Below are positions 54,620-63,682 of a DNA stretch of 64,000 nt, in pieces. The notes below the pieces were generated by a model. That model was not told the DNA's origin. It worked only from the letters and a program-made list of their open reading frames with translations, and made no database searches. The stretch is from Streptomyces fumanus. GTDB lineage: Bacteria > Actinomycetota > Actinomycetes > Streptomycetales > Streptomycetaceae. The stretch is from assembly GCF_014655295.1 (NCBI RefSeq), contig NZ_BNBI01000001.1, forward strand, positions 806,001 to 870,000, in the 5' to 3' direction. Position 1 is the first letter of the stretch. The number at the start of each line of letters is the position of its first letter. The position numbers and the translations under genes were made by a program.

Positions 54620-56416
54620 TCACTTCATGCGGGTCGCCCACTCCTGCACCTTGGCGATGCGCTGCCGCAACTGCCCGGCCGTGGCCTCGGCGCTGGGCGG
54701 ACCGCCGCAGACCCGGCGCAGCTCGGTGTGGATGACGCCGTGCGGTTTGCCGCTCTGGTGGACGTAGGCGCCGACCATGGTGTTGAGCTGGCGGCGCAGT
54801 TCCATCATCTCCTTGTGGGAGACGACCGGCCGCCGCTCGGCGGGCAGTTCGAGCAGGTCGGCCTCCTCGTCCGGCTTCCTGCGGCTGTGCGCGATCTGCC
54901 GGGCCTGCCGCTTCTGGAGCAGGAGCTGCACCTGGTCGGGTTCGAGCAGGCCGGGGATGCCGAGGTAGTCCTGCTCCTCCTCGCTGCCCGGGTGGGCCTG
55001 CATCCCGAACTCGGCGCCGTTGTACATCACCCGGTCGAAGACGGCTTCGGACTCCAGCGCCTCGAAGGAGAACTGCTCCTGCTCGCCGGTGTCCTCGTCC
55101 TGCTCCCGGTTGGCCTCGTCCATCTCCTTCTCGGACTCGGCGTACGGGTCCTCCTCGCCGTCCTTCTTGGGGCGGTCCAGGACGTGGTCGCGCTCGCGCT
55201 CCATCTCGTTGGCGAAGGAGAGCAGGTCGGGCACGGTCGGCAGGAACACGGACGCGGTCTCGCCGCGCCGCCGGGACCGTACGAAGCGGCCGACGGCCTG
55301 GGCGAAGAACAGCGGGGTCGAGATGGTGGTGGCGTACACCCCGACCGCGAGGCGGGGCACGTCGACGCCCTCGGACACCATGCGGACGGCGACCATCCAC
55401 CGGTCGGTGCCGTTGCTGAAGGTGTCGATGTTCTTGGAGGCGCCGGTGTCGTCGGAGAGCACCAGGGTGGCCTTGGTGCCGGTGATCTCGCGGATCAGCT
55501 TGGCGTAGGCGCGGGCGGAGTCCTGGTCGGAGGCGATGACCAGGGCGCCGGCGTCCGGGATGGCCTTCCGTACCTCGGTGAGCCGCTGGTCGGCGGCGCG
55601 CAGCACGGACGGCATCCACTCGCCGCGCGGATCGAGCGCGGTGCGCCACGCCTGGCTGACCGCGTCCTTGGTCATCGGCTCGCCGAGCCGCGCGGCGATC
55701 TCGTCGCCGGCCTTGGTCCGCCAGCGCATGTTCCCGCTGTAGGAGAGGAAGATCACCGGCCGCACGACGCCGTCCGCGAGGGCGGCGCCGTAGCCGTAGG
55801 TGTAGTCGGCGGCGGAGCGCCGGATGCCGTCGGGGCCCTCCTCGTACGTGACGAAGGGGATCGGGTTGGTGTCGGAGCGGAACGGCGTACCGGTCAGCGC
55901 CAGCCGCCGGGTGGCCGGCTCGAACGCCTCCAGGCACGCCTCGCCCCAGGACTTGGAGTCACCGGCGTGGTGGATCTCGTCCAGGATCACCAGGGTCTTG
56001 CGCTGCTCGACCCGGTTGCGGTGCAGCATGGGCCGCACCCCGACACCGGCGTACGTCACGGCGACGCCGTCGTACTCCCGGCCGAGCGGCCCGGCGCTGT
56101 ACTCGGGGTCCAGCTTGATCCCTATCCGCGCCGCCGCCTCGGCCCACTGCTTCTTCAGGTGCTCGGTCGGCGCCACCACGGTCACCTGCTGCACGACGTG
56201 GTGGTGCAGCAGCCAGGACGCCAGCGTCAGCGCGAAGGTCGTCTTGCCGGCGCCCGGCGTGGCGACCGCCAGGAAGTCGCGGGGCTGCTCCTGGATGTAC
56301 TTCTCCATCGCCCCCTGCTGCCAGGCGCGCAGCTTGCTGGCGGTACCCCACGGGGCACGCCCGGGGAAGGCCGGCGACAGGTGGTGCGAGGAGCTGGAAC
56401 TGGCGGTGGTAGTCAC
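54620..56416 (-). CDS. DEAD/DEAH-box helicase (SF2, type III restriction-like ATPase)
   Basis: The 598-residue protein starts at GTG 56416 with GGAG close by. The N-terminal RecA domain has LRAWQQGAMEKYIQEQPRD, Walker A VATPGAGKTT (residues 51-60), motif II LVILDEIHHAG (DEIH) and motif III ALTGTPFRSD. The C-terminal RecA domain has MVSEGVDVPRLAVGVYATTI and QAVGRFVRSRR (motif VI). A charged 180-residue extension follows. This is the general SF2 helicase of the type I/III restriction-like branch; in Streptomyces it is a conserved chromosomal gene, not obviously part of a restriction system, since no methylase or nuclease gene is adjacent. Confidence 0.9.
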   Translation of the reverse strand: MTTTASSSSSHHLSPAFPGRAPWGTASKLRAWQQGAMEKYIQEQPRDFLAVATPGAGKTTFALTLASWLLHHHVVQQVTVVAPTEHLKKQWAEAAARIGIKLDPEYSAGPLGREYDGVAVTYAGVGVRPMLHRNRVEQRKTLVILDEIHHAGDSKSWGEACLEAFEPATRRLALTGTPFRSDTNPIPFVTYEEGPDGIRRSAADYTYGYGAALADGVVRPVIFLSYSGNMRWRTKAGDEIAARLGEPMTKDAVSQAWRTALDPRGEWMPSVLRAADQRLTEVRKAIPDAGALVIASDQDSARAYAKLIREITGTKATLVLSDDTGASKNIDTFSNGTDRWMVAVRMVSEGVDVPRLAVGVYATTISTPLFFAQAVGRFVRSRRRGETASVFLPTVPDLLSFANEMERERDHVLDRPKKDGEEDPYAESEKEMDEANREQDEDTGEQEQFSFEALESEAVFDRVMYNGAEFGMQAHPGSEEEQDYLGIPGLLEPDQVQLLLQKRQARQIAHSRRKPDEEADLLELPAERRPVVSHKEMMELRRQLNTMVGAYVHQSGKPHGVIHTELRRVCGGPPSAEATAGQLRQRIAKVQEWATRMK

Positions 56417-56594
56417 GGTCTCCGAAGGGGGTCGGTCGGCTCGGCCACGTATGACAACCGGGCCACCCTACCGGCGCCCACCACCTGCCGGTGCCCGGGT
56501 CCCGCCGGGTCGCCCGCGGGTGGGACGGAGGTCACAGTCACCACGCGGAGGGCGGCAGGGGCGCCGGGACCTCGGGCCCTCACTGCCCCGCCGC

Positions 56595-58052
56595 TCACCG
56601 CTGCCGCAGCCGCGTGGTCACCCACGCTCCCACCAGCGCCACCCCCGCCATCGGCAGGAACACCGCCGCGAAGGCGGCCGGGTGGGAGCCGGTGGCGTCG
56701 GTCGTGGTGTGGGTGACCGTGCCGCCGCCGAGGGCGGCGAAGGCGGCGCCGCCGGCGGCGAGGAGGAGGACGTTGGAGAGGCCGTCGGAGATCTGGAGGG
56801 CGGCGGAGTTGGTACCGGCCTCCTGGGGCGAGGAGAGCTTGAGCAGCATGACGCTGGTGGAGGAGATCACCAGGCCCATGCCGAGGCAGCCGAAGGCCCA
56901 GGCGACGGCCACCGTCCAGGCGGGCACGGCCTCGATCAGGACGCTGGGCGCGGTGGCGATGGCGGCGGCGACCAGGAGCATGCCGAGGGTCATCAGCCGT
57001 TCCCGGTACGGCTCCAGCTTGGGCCGGGACTGCAGCCAGGAGCCGCCCGCCCAGGTCAGGCCGCCCGCCGCGAGGGAGAAGCCGGCCAGTGTGGGGCTGA
57101 GGCCGCGCTGGGTGACCAGCATCAGCGGGACGAAGGACTCGGCGGCGATGAAGGAGCCCGCGGCGATGCCGCGCAGCAGGACGACGGAGGGCAGGCCGCG
57201 GGCGGCCCGGTAGGTGCCGCGCGGGAGCAGCCCGAGGACGGCCGGCCCGAGCAGCGCGGCGCCCACGGCACCGGGGAGCAGGGATATCCAGCGCAGGTCC
57301 TGGGCCGCGTACTGGAGGAGTCCGGCGCCGAGCGAGATCGCGAGGGCGAGCCGGATCCGCCGCCGGTCGAAGGAGGGCGGTGCCTCCTCGCCCTGGGTCA
57401 CCGGCCCGGCGGCCCGGCGGCGTATCTGCGGCAGGGCGAGCGCCAGCGGGAACACCACCAGCACCGGGATGCCGATGAACACCCAACGCCACCCGAGGTG
57501 CTCGGTCACCGCCCCCGACGCCAGCGGTCCGACGATGGACGGCACGATCCATCCGGCCGCGAACGCCGCCATGATCGCCGGCCGCAGCCGCTCCGGATAG
57601 GCCCGGCCGACGACCACGTACAGCGCGACGATCACCAGCCCGCCGCCGAGCCCCTGCACCGCCCGGCCCAGGATGAACAGCCACATCGCCCCGGCCGTCC
57701 CCGACAGCACCAGCCCCGCCGCGAAGCTCCCGATCCCCCAGGTCAGCGGCCCGATCGGCCCCCGCCGGTCGGACCACTGCCCGGACAGCACCATCCCGAA
57801 CAGGCTCGTCGTGAAGTACCCCGAGAACGCGAACGCGTACAGCGACACCCCGTCCAGCTCCCGGGCCGCCACCGGCATCGCCGTCCCTACCGCGGTCGCC
57901 TCGAAGGCGATGAGTACGACGACGGAGACGATGCCGATGCTGAGGGCCCGGTAGGCCCGGCTCAGCACGGTGTCGTCGCTCTTCGTCGGGGGCAGGCCGG
58001 GGCTCGGCTCGGTGTCGGCGACGTCGGTGTCGCGCGGCTCAGGGGTGGTCAT
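56595..58052 (-). CDS. MFS multidrug exporter-like transporter
   Basis: The 485-residue protein (ATG 58052) has about 14 hydrophobic segments. Motif A is GQWSDRRGPIG in loop 2-3, and motif C-like VPSIVGPLASGAVTEHLGWR identifies an antiporter. The start ALSIGIVSVVVLIAFEATAV with ATAVGTAMPVAARELDG is typical of the EmrB/QacA-like (DHA2) branch that expels drugs by H+ exchange. The exported compound is unknown. It precedes the helicase on the same strand with a 178-bp gap. Confidence 0.88.
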   Translation of the reverse strand: MTTPEPRDTDVADTEPSPGLPPTKSDDTVLSRAYRALSIGIVSVVVLIAFEATAVGTAMPVAARELDGVSLYAFAFSGYFTTSLFGMVLSGQWSDRRGPIGPLTWGIGSFAAGLVLSGTAGAMWLFILGRAVQGLGGGLVIVALYVVVGRAYPERLRPAIMAAFAAGWIVPSIVGPLASGAVTEHLGWRWVFIGIPVLVVFPLALALPQIRRRAAGPVTQGEEAPPSFDRRRIRLALAISLGAGLLQYAAQDLRWISLLPGAVGAALLGPAVLGLLPRGTYRAARGLPSVVLLRGIAAGSFIAAESFVPLMLVTQRGLSPTLAGFSLAAGGLTWAGGSWLQSRPKLEPYRERLMTLGMLLVAAAIATAPSVLIEAVPAWTVAVAWAFGCLGMGLVISSTSVMLLKLSSPQEAGTNSAALQISDGLSNVLLLAAGGAAFAALGGGTVTHTTTDATGSHPAAFAAVFLPMAGVALVGAWVTTRLRQR

Positions 58053-58263
58053 GGTCGCCAGGGTAAGGGGCGTACTCCGAGTTGGCCCCTGTCGGGAGAC
58101 GGTTCGCGACCGGGACTTCGGTCGTACGACCGCCGCCCCGCACGCTCCTCCTTCCATGAACGGCGTATGGCAGTCGCGTTGCGGCGCACCCCGACCCCTT
58201 GAGCCCCTCCCCTCCCCCGCCCTACGGTCGTTCCACCGAGCCGGACCGACGGGTCCGCGCCCG

Positions 58264-58335
58264 GGCCGTGTGCCCGAGTGGTTGAGGGACTCGCCTGCAA
58301 AGCGAGTTACGCGGGTTCGATTCCCGCCACGGCCT
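58264..58335 (+). tRNA. tRNA-Cys (anticodon GCA)
   Basis: The acceptor stem is GGCCGTG (58264-58270) with CACGGCC (58328-58334), discriminator T, as expected for cysteine. The D-stem is CCC/GGG, the anticodon stem CTCGC/GCGAG has the loop CTGCAAA (GCA), and the T-arm is GCGGG TTCGATT CCCGC. No CCA is encoded. Confidence 0.95.
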
Positions 58336-58359
58336 CTGGTGCCTTGACCAGGCAAAAGA

Positions 58360-58393
58360 AAAGGGCGGCACCCCGGAAGGGGTGCCGCCCTTT
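58360..58393 (+). terminator. 15-bp terminator after tRNA-Cys
   Basis: Arms 58360-58374 and 58379-58393 pair perfectly (AAAGGGCGGCACCCC with its complement ending CCCTTT) around a GGAA loop. It begins 25 bases after the tRNA. Confidence 0.9.
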
Positions 58394-58456
58394 GGCCGTC
58401 CGTCTCAGTTCCCGTCTCAGTCGGCCGGTAGCAGCGCTCGACGCTCGGACAGGGCG

Positions 58457-59098
58457 TCACGGCCTCGGTGTTCGGTGTTCCAGAGGTGCCGACGCGCCCT
58501 TGGGCCCGGGGGCCGTGGCCTCCGGTGTCACTGTTCTGTGGAGGAGCCACAGGGTGTAGGTGAGGGTGGAGACGTCCGGGGTCAGGGGGCGGAGGGTGGT
58601 GGTGGGGTGGTGCCAGGTGAGGATCGTGCCGGTGGTGCCGTCGATGACCGCGTCCTCGTCGCCGGGGAGGGTGCCCAGGCGGATCAGGTGGGCGGGGGCG
58701 GCCGGGTCCTCGTAGTGCTCGTGGAGGGTCGGCAGGGCGATGTCGTCCTGGCCCAGGCGGAGGGGGAAGGCGTCCTCCGGCAGGCCCGTGTCGCGCAGGA
58801 AGCGGCGGGTGGGCTCGTGGGTGAGGGACGGCGGGAAGTCGAGGTCCTCGAAGCGGACGATGCGGGACCGGCCGAAGTCGCGGGCGAGCAGGCGGTGCGG
58901 CAGGTCCAGGGCGAGGCCGGAGGCGGTACGGCGGTCCGTCGACAGCAGGAGGCAGCCGATCAGTGCCGCCGGGTTCCAGAACAGGCCCGCCGAGGACGGT
59001 TCCCGGGTGGTGGTGAGGCGGGCCAGGGTGAGCAGGGACGGCACCTGTCCCGGCGTCCGTGCCGCCGCCGTCGTCGGATCGCTCGTGAGCCCGTGCAT
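58457..59098 (-). CDS. SUKH-4-like protein
   Basis: I choose ATG 59098 (213 residues), preceded by GGGGGAG. The sequence has FLRDTGLPEDAFPLRLGQDD, LIRLGTLPGDEDAVIDGTTG, TILTWHH and VSTLTYTLWLLHRTVTPEA. The FLxxxGLP start, IxDGTTGxIxxW pattern and long helical end match SUKH-4, a superfamily of immunity proteins against secreted toxins, though many Streptomyces members are not beside a toxin. No toxin gene is seen here. Function is otherwise unknown. Confidence 0.7.
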   Translation of the reverse strand: MHGLTSDPTTAAARTPGQVPSLLTLARLTTTREPSSAGLFWNPAALIGCLLLSTDRRTASGLALDLPHRLLARDFGRSRIVRFEDLDFPPSLTHEPTRRFLRDTGLPEDAFPLRLGQDDIALPTLHEHYEDPAAPAHLIRLGTLPGDEDAVIDGTTGTILTWHHPTTTLRPLTPDVSTLTYTLWLLHRTVTPEATAPGPKGASAPLEHRTPRP

Positions 59099-59252
59099 GT
59101 CTCCCCCGGATGGTGTGCGCGCGGGAACGGCCGTCGTTCCCAGCGCTTCGCACTCTACGCGCGGGCACTGACAACGCCCGGTCGGCCGCGGCGTGTTCAC
59201 CGGGTAGGACGCATGCCGCGCCCCGGCGCGTTGCCTGGGGGGCGGGAGGAAC

Positions 59253-61562
59253 TCAGGTGACCACCGCGGCCTGGGGGCGGATGGGCAGGCGGCTCACCGG
59301 GCGGCCGGTGGCGGCGCGCACCGCGGAGGCGACCGCCGCCGGGGAGGCGACCACCGGGACCGCGCTGACCGCCTTGGCGCCGAACGGGGCCACCACGTCG
59401 CGTTCCTCGACGAGCTTGACGATCCGGATGTCGGGGGCGTCCAGGGCCGTCGGCAGGGCGTAGCCGGTCAGGTCGGGGTGGCGGATCAGGCCGCGCGGGG
59501 TGCGCAGGTTCTCGGTGAGCGCGATGCCCACGCCCTGGGTGACGCCGGCCTCGATGCGGGCGGCGAGCTGGGCCGGGTTCAGGATCCGGCCGACGTCCTG
59601 GGCGACGGCGAGCTCCACGACCCGTACCGAGCCCAGTTCGATGTCGACGTCGACCACCGCGCGGACGGCGCAGAAGGCCATGCCGACGAAGGCGTCGCCC
59701 TGACCGGACTCGTTCAGCGGCTCGGTGGGGTGCGGGCGGCACTGGGCGGTGGCCCACAGTTCCTTGCCGGCCAGTTCCTCGGCGACCGTGGTCGACAGCA
59801 CACCGTCGTACGAGGTGATCTTCCCGTCGGCGATCTGGAGCAGCTCGGTGGACATGCCGAACTTGTGCGCGAGCGGCTGGAGGAGCTGGGTGCGGACCAT
59901 CTTGGCCGCCCGCTCCACCGCGCCGCCCGACACCCAGGTGTGGCGGCCCCGGCAGCCCGCGCCGGCCGGGGGCTGGTCGGTGTCGACGGGGGCGACCCGC
60001 ACCTCGTCCACGCCGAGGGTCTCCTGGACGATCTGCCGGGCGAGCGTGCTGAAGCCCTGCCCGGTCTCCACCGCCGCGCAGAGCACGGTCGCCACGCCGT
60101 CCTGGACCTTCACCGTCGCCGTGGACACCTCGTCGGCGCCCTCCGCGCCGAGCACGTGCACCATGCCGATGCCGTAGCCCACGCCGCGGCGCACCGCGCC
60201 CGGTTCGCCCGCGCCCTCGGGCCCGCCGGGCAGCAGCCACTCCTCCTCGGGCGTGTCCTTGGGCAGCGCCGGGAGCGGGAAGTCGCGTACCGCCTGGAGG
60301 AGTTCGGCGACCGGGGCCGGGCAGGTGACGGTCTGGCCGGTCGGCAGGACGTCACCGGTGGCCAGGACGTTGCGCAGCCGCACCTCGGCCGGGTCCAGGC
60401 CCAGCTTCTTGGCGATCTTGTCCATCTGCGCCTCGTACGCGGCGCACACCTGCATCGCGCCCTCGCCGCGCACATGCCCGGAGGGCGGGTTGTTGGTGCG
60501 GACCGCCCAGCCCTCGATGAACGCGTTCGGCACGACGTACGGGCCGCAGGCGAAGGCGACGGCGGCGGCCAGGGCGTCGGAGGAGGTGTCGGCGTAGGCG
60601 CCCGCGTCCAGCAGGATCTGCGCCTCGACCTTCACCAGGCGGCCCTCGGCGTCCGCGTGGTGGCGGTAGCGCAGCAGGGTGGGGTGGCGGTGGGCGTGGC
60701 CGAGGAAGGACTCCTCACGCGTGGCGGTCAGTTTCACCGGGCAGCCGGTCCTGAGCGCCAGCAGGCCGAGCGGGAGCTGGAAGCCCTGGTCCTCGCGGTC
60801 GGCGGTGGCGCCCGGCACCCCGGTGACGACGACCTTCACCTGCTCGGGCGGCAGCCCGAAGGCGGCGGCGGCCCGGTCGCGGTCGCCGTGCGGGTCGGTG
60901 GAGGCGAGGTACAGCTCCACGCCGCCGTCCGGACGGGGCACCGCCAGCCCGGCCTCGGCACCGATCGGCGCCGGGTCCTGGCGGCCGATCCGGTACAGGC
61001 CCTCCACGACGACCTCGCCGCTCGCCTCCGGGTCGCCGTGGCGCAGCGGGATGTGCCGGATCAGGTTGCCGTCGGGGTGCAACGGCTCGGCCTCGAACGC
61101 CTGCTCGGGGTCGGTGACCGGGTCCAGCACCTCGTACTCGACGATGACGGCGGCGGCGGCCATCCGCGCGGTGTCCGGGTGGTCGGCGGCGACGGCGGCG
61201 ATGGGCTCCCCGTGGTGGCGCACCACCTCGGCGGCGAACACCGGCCGGTCGGCCCGGCCGCGTCCGACCAGGGGGGCGCCGGTGACGTCCGCGTGGGTGA
61301 CGACCGCCCGTACGCCGGGCATCTCGCGCGCGTGGCTGGTGTCGATGGACACGATGCGCGCGTGCGGGTGCGGCGAGCGCAGCACGGCCGCCCAGAGCAG
61401 GCCCTCGGCCCACAGGTCGGCGGCGTACGGGAAGGTGCCCTCCGTCTTGGCGCGGGCGTCGGCGGGCGGCAGGGACGCGCCCAGGCCGTGCGCGATCGGT
61501 TCGGGGGCGGGCGCCGCCGCCGCGGTCGCCACGGCCTCCGCGGTGGCTGCTTCGTCGGTCAC
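59253..61562 (-). CDS. Molybdenum hydroxylase large subunit (xanthine dehydrogenase family), catalytic Glu apparently lost
   Basis: The 769-residue protein starts at ATG 61562 within a GTGA/ATGA overlap. It follows the XDH/CoxL architecture: GLGASLPPADARAKTEGTFP, LWAAVLRSPHPHARIVSID, REDQGFQLPLGLLALRTGC, a VRGEGAMQVCAAYE segment and ETGQGFSTLARQIVQETLGV, then IELGSVRVVELAVAQDVG and RILNPAQLAARIEAGVTQGV. Family members bind the molybdopterin-cytosine cofactor and hydroxylate aromatic or aldehyde substrates. Where the family has GxKGVGEPP or AVSExP with the catalytic Glu, this protein reads GAKAVSAVP, with Ala instead. Also unusual is VRGEGAMQ where an RGFGxPQ-type motif is common. It may be inactive or have a different chemistry. 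Confidence 0.88.
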   Translation of the reverse strand: MTDEAATAEAVATAAAAPAPEPIAHGLGASLPPADARAKTEGTFPYAADLWAEGLLWAAVLRSPHPHARIVSIDTSHAREMPGVRAVVTHADVTGAPLVGRGRADRPVFAAEVVRHHGEPIAAVAADHPDTARMAAAAVIVEYEVLDPVTDPEQAFEAEPLHPDGNLIRHIPLRHGDPEASGEVVVEGLYRIGRQDPAPIGAEAGLAVPRPDGGVELYLASTDPHGDRDRAAAAFGLPPEQVKVVVTGVPGATADREDQGFQLPLGLLALRTGCPVKLTATREESFLGHAHRHPTLLRYRHHADAEGRLVKVEAQILLDAGAYADTSSDALAAAVAFACGPYVVPNAFIEGWAVRTNNPPSGHVRGEGAMQVCAAYEAQMDKIAKKLGLDPAEVRLRNVLATGDVLPTGQTVTCPAPVAELLQAVRDFPLPALPKDTPEEEWLLPGGPEGAGEPGAVRRGVGYGIGMVHVLGAEGADEVSTATVKVQDGVATVLCAAVETGQGFSTLARQIVQETLGVDEVRVAPVDTDQPPAGAGCRGRHTWVSGGAVERAAKMVRTQLLQPLAHKFGMSTELLQIADGKITSYDGVLSTTVAEELAGKELWATAQCRPHPTEPLNESGQGDAFVGMAFCAVRAVVDVDIELGSVRVVELAVAQDVGRILNPAQLAARIEAGVTQGVGIALTENLRTPRGLIRHPDLTGYALPTALDAPDIRIVKLVEERDVVAPFGAKAVSAVPVVASPAAVASAVRAATGRPVSRLPIRPQAAVVT

Positions 61563-63682
61563 GCGTGGCCTCCGTCCTGGCCGTCGTGCTGGTCGTGCGG
61601 CGCCGGCGGCGCCGGGGGCTGCCCGGCGGGCGCGCCGGGCGGGTGCGGCGGTTCGAACGCCGTCGGCGACTCGAACACGGACGGCGACTCGAAGGCCGCC
61701 GGGTGGACGCCGCCGGCGCCGGGACCCGCCTGGTGCGGGATACGGGCCTCGCCGGTGTCCTGTTCACCCGCGTCGGCCGCCGCGTGCGCCTCGCGCTCGG
61801 CGACGACCTCCTCGACGGCCCGCAGGACGCCCCGGTAGCCCGAGCAGCGGCACAGGTTGCCGCAGAGCGCCTGGCGGGTCTCCAGGGGGGTCGGCGCCGG
61901 GTTGCCCTCCAGCAGGTCGTGCACGGTCATCGCCATGCCGGGCACGCAGAAACCGCACTGCACCGCGCCGCACCGGGCGAGCGCCCGCTGCACGTCCGAC
62001 GGCTGCCCGTCGGCGGCCAGGCCCTCGACCGTACGGACCTCGCTGCTCGCCGCGGTCGCGGCCGGGACCAGGCAGGAGGCGACCAGGCGGCCGTCGACCT
62101 GCACGTTGCAGGCGCCGCACTCGCCCTGCGAGCAGCCGTCCTTGGCGCCCGCGAGGCCGAGCCGCTCGCGCAGCACGTAGAGCAGCGACTCGCCGATCCA
62201 GGCGTCGGTGACGGGCCGGTCGGTGCCGTTGACGCGCAGGACGTAGGAGGCGAGGGGGTGTTCCTCGTGCGGGGCGGCGGCGACCTCGGGGGCGGCGGTG
62301 TCCTCGGCGGCGGCTTCGGGGGCGTCGTCCTCGGCGGGGGCCTCGGAGGCAGGAGCCTCGGCAGCGGGGGCCTCGGACGGGTCGCCCTCGGCTTCGGTCC
62401 CGGCCGCGCCTTCGCCCTCGGCCTCGACCTCGGCTTCGGCCTCCGGCTCGGCGGTGCCCTCCGGCTCCTCCGACTCCTCCGGCTCCTCCGACTCCTCCGG
62501 CTCCGCCCGCTCCTCCGACTCCGCCCGCTCGGGCGCGGCGTCCTCCGGAGCGTCGCCGGACGCCGGCTCCCCGTCGGGGCCGTCCGCCGCCGAAGGCTCG
62601 GCCTCGTCCGTCTCCGCAGCCTCGGCCCCGGCGGCCGTCAGCGCCTCCTGCGCCGCCTCCGGTGCCGTCTCCGACTCCTCGGCGGGGGCGGGCGGTTCCG
62701 GGCGCTCTGCCGGGCCCTCAGGGGCCTCCACGCCCCCTCGCGCATCTTCCGTCGCCGTCTCCTCGGACGGCGCACCGGCGGGGGCGTCCCCGGCGGGCGG
62801 CGTCTCCCCCCACGGCTGTCCGGTCGCCTGGGTCGCCCAGGGCGCGGGCGCGCCGCCCGGGAGGGTGGCCGGCGGGGTGCCGCCCCACTGCTCGACCAGG
62901 GCGGACGTGGTGAACTCGCCGGATTCGTCCGGCAGCTCGCCCCCGGCGACCGGGATGGACCACTGGCCGGTGACGTCGTGACCGGGCGCGGGCGGCGCCG
63001 CCGGCTCCTCCGCCGCGGCCGCCGAGAAGTCCCAGTGCCCGGTGGCACCCGGCCGGTACACGAACTGGTCGTCCCGCCCGGCCTCGTCCGGCCGGCCGTA
63101 GGGCTGCCCGCCGTACGGCTGCTGGTCGTGCTGCCCGTACGGCTGCTGCCCGCCGTGGCCGTGGTCCCCGTACGGCTGCTCTCCGTACGGCTGCTCCCCG
63201 TACGGCTGTTCCCCGTACGGCTGCTCTCCGTAAGGGTGCTCACCGTACGGCTGCTGCCCGCCCTGTTCCGGCCCGCCGTACGGCTGCTGCCCGCCGTGCT
63301 CCTGCGGCCCGTAGAACCGCTGGTCCTGCTGCCCGTAGGGCTGCGCCCCGCCGCCGTCCTGCCCGTGCCCGTACGGCTCCTGCTCCCCGCTCCCCTGCGC
63401 CTGCCACTGCGCGCCGTCCACCGGTGCGGACGGCATCGCCCAGGTGCCGGTCGCCGCCGGGTCGGTGCCCGCGGTGGTCGCGGGGGTGACCGTTATCGGC
63501 GGGGGCACATAGCCGTGGCCGGGGGCCGCGAGGGGGCTGTCGACGGAGTCGAGGAGCGCGTCGATGCCGCCCTCGGGGAGTTTCACGAAGGCGGTGGCGC
63601 CGTCGTCGTAGTCGCCCTGGGGCAGCGGGTCCCAGCGTCCGCCGCCCTCGGGCACACCCTGTCCGTGCTGGTCGTCGCTCAC
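61559..63682 (-). CDS. 2Fe-2S subunit of a molybdenum hydroxylase with a very long disordered N-terminus
   Basis: I start at GTG 63682 (707 residues), preceded by GGGAGGG. Only residues about 475-635 are the conserved ferredoxin plus alpha-helical 2Fe-2S domain: DGCSQGECGACNVQVDGRLV with LVASC, then CGAVQCGFCVPGMAMTVHDL and CGNLCRCSGYRGVLRAVEEV. A normal subunit has 150-200 residues. The N-terminal 474 residues are low complexity: QPYG/EQPYGE tandem repeats, then an acidic Glu/Ala/Pro stretch; a 70-residue Pro-rich tail with FESP repeats follows the domain. It transfers electrons from the Mo centre to FAD. It overlaps both neighbours by 4 bases. Confidence 0.9.
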   Translation of the reverse strand: MSDDQHGQGVPEGGGRWDPLPQGDYDDGATAFVKLPEGGIDALLDSVDSPLAAPGHGYVPPPITVTPATTAGTDPAATGTWAMPSAPVDGAQWQAQGSGEQEPYGHGQDGGGAQPYGQQDQRFYGPQEHGGQQPYGGPEQGGQQPYGEHPYGEQPYGEQPYGEQPYGEQPYGDHGHGGQQPYGQHDQQPYGGQPYGRPDEAGRDDQFVYRPGATGHWDFSAAAAEEPAAPPAPGHDVTGQWSIPVAGGELPDESGEFTTSALVEQWGGTPPATLPGGAPAPWATQATGQPWGETPPAGDAPAGAPSEETATEDARGGVEAPEGPAERPEPPAPAEESETAPEAAQEALTAAGAEAAETDEAEPSAADGPDGEPASGDAPEDAAPERAESEERAEPEESEEPEESEEPEGTAEPEAEAEVEAEGEGAAGTEAEGDPSEAPAAEAPASEAPAEDDAPEAAAEDTAAPEVAAAPHEEHPLASYVLRVNGTDRPVTDAWIGESLLYVLRERLGLAGAKDGCSQGECGACNVQVDGRLVASCLVPAATAASSEVRTVEGLAADGQPSDVQRALARCGAVQCGFCVPGMAMTVHDLLEGNPAPTPLETRQALCGNLCRCSGYRGVLRAVEEVVAEREAHAAADAGEQDTGEARIPHQAGPGAGGVHPAAFESPSVFESPTAFEPPHPPGAPAGQPPAPPAPHDQHDGQDGGHA

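Noticed and set aside
54620..56416. Helicase as part of a restriction or defence system
   Set aside because: No methylase, nuclease or specificity gene is adjacent; neighbours are an IclR regulator and an MFS exporter, so a defence role is not supported here.
58457..59098. SUKH-like gene as the immunity gene of a polymorphic toxin
   Set aside because: No toxin, Rhs or secreted large gene is found next to it, so only the family name is kept.
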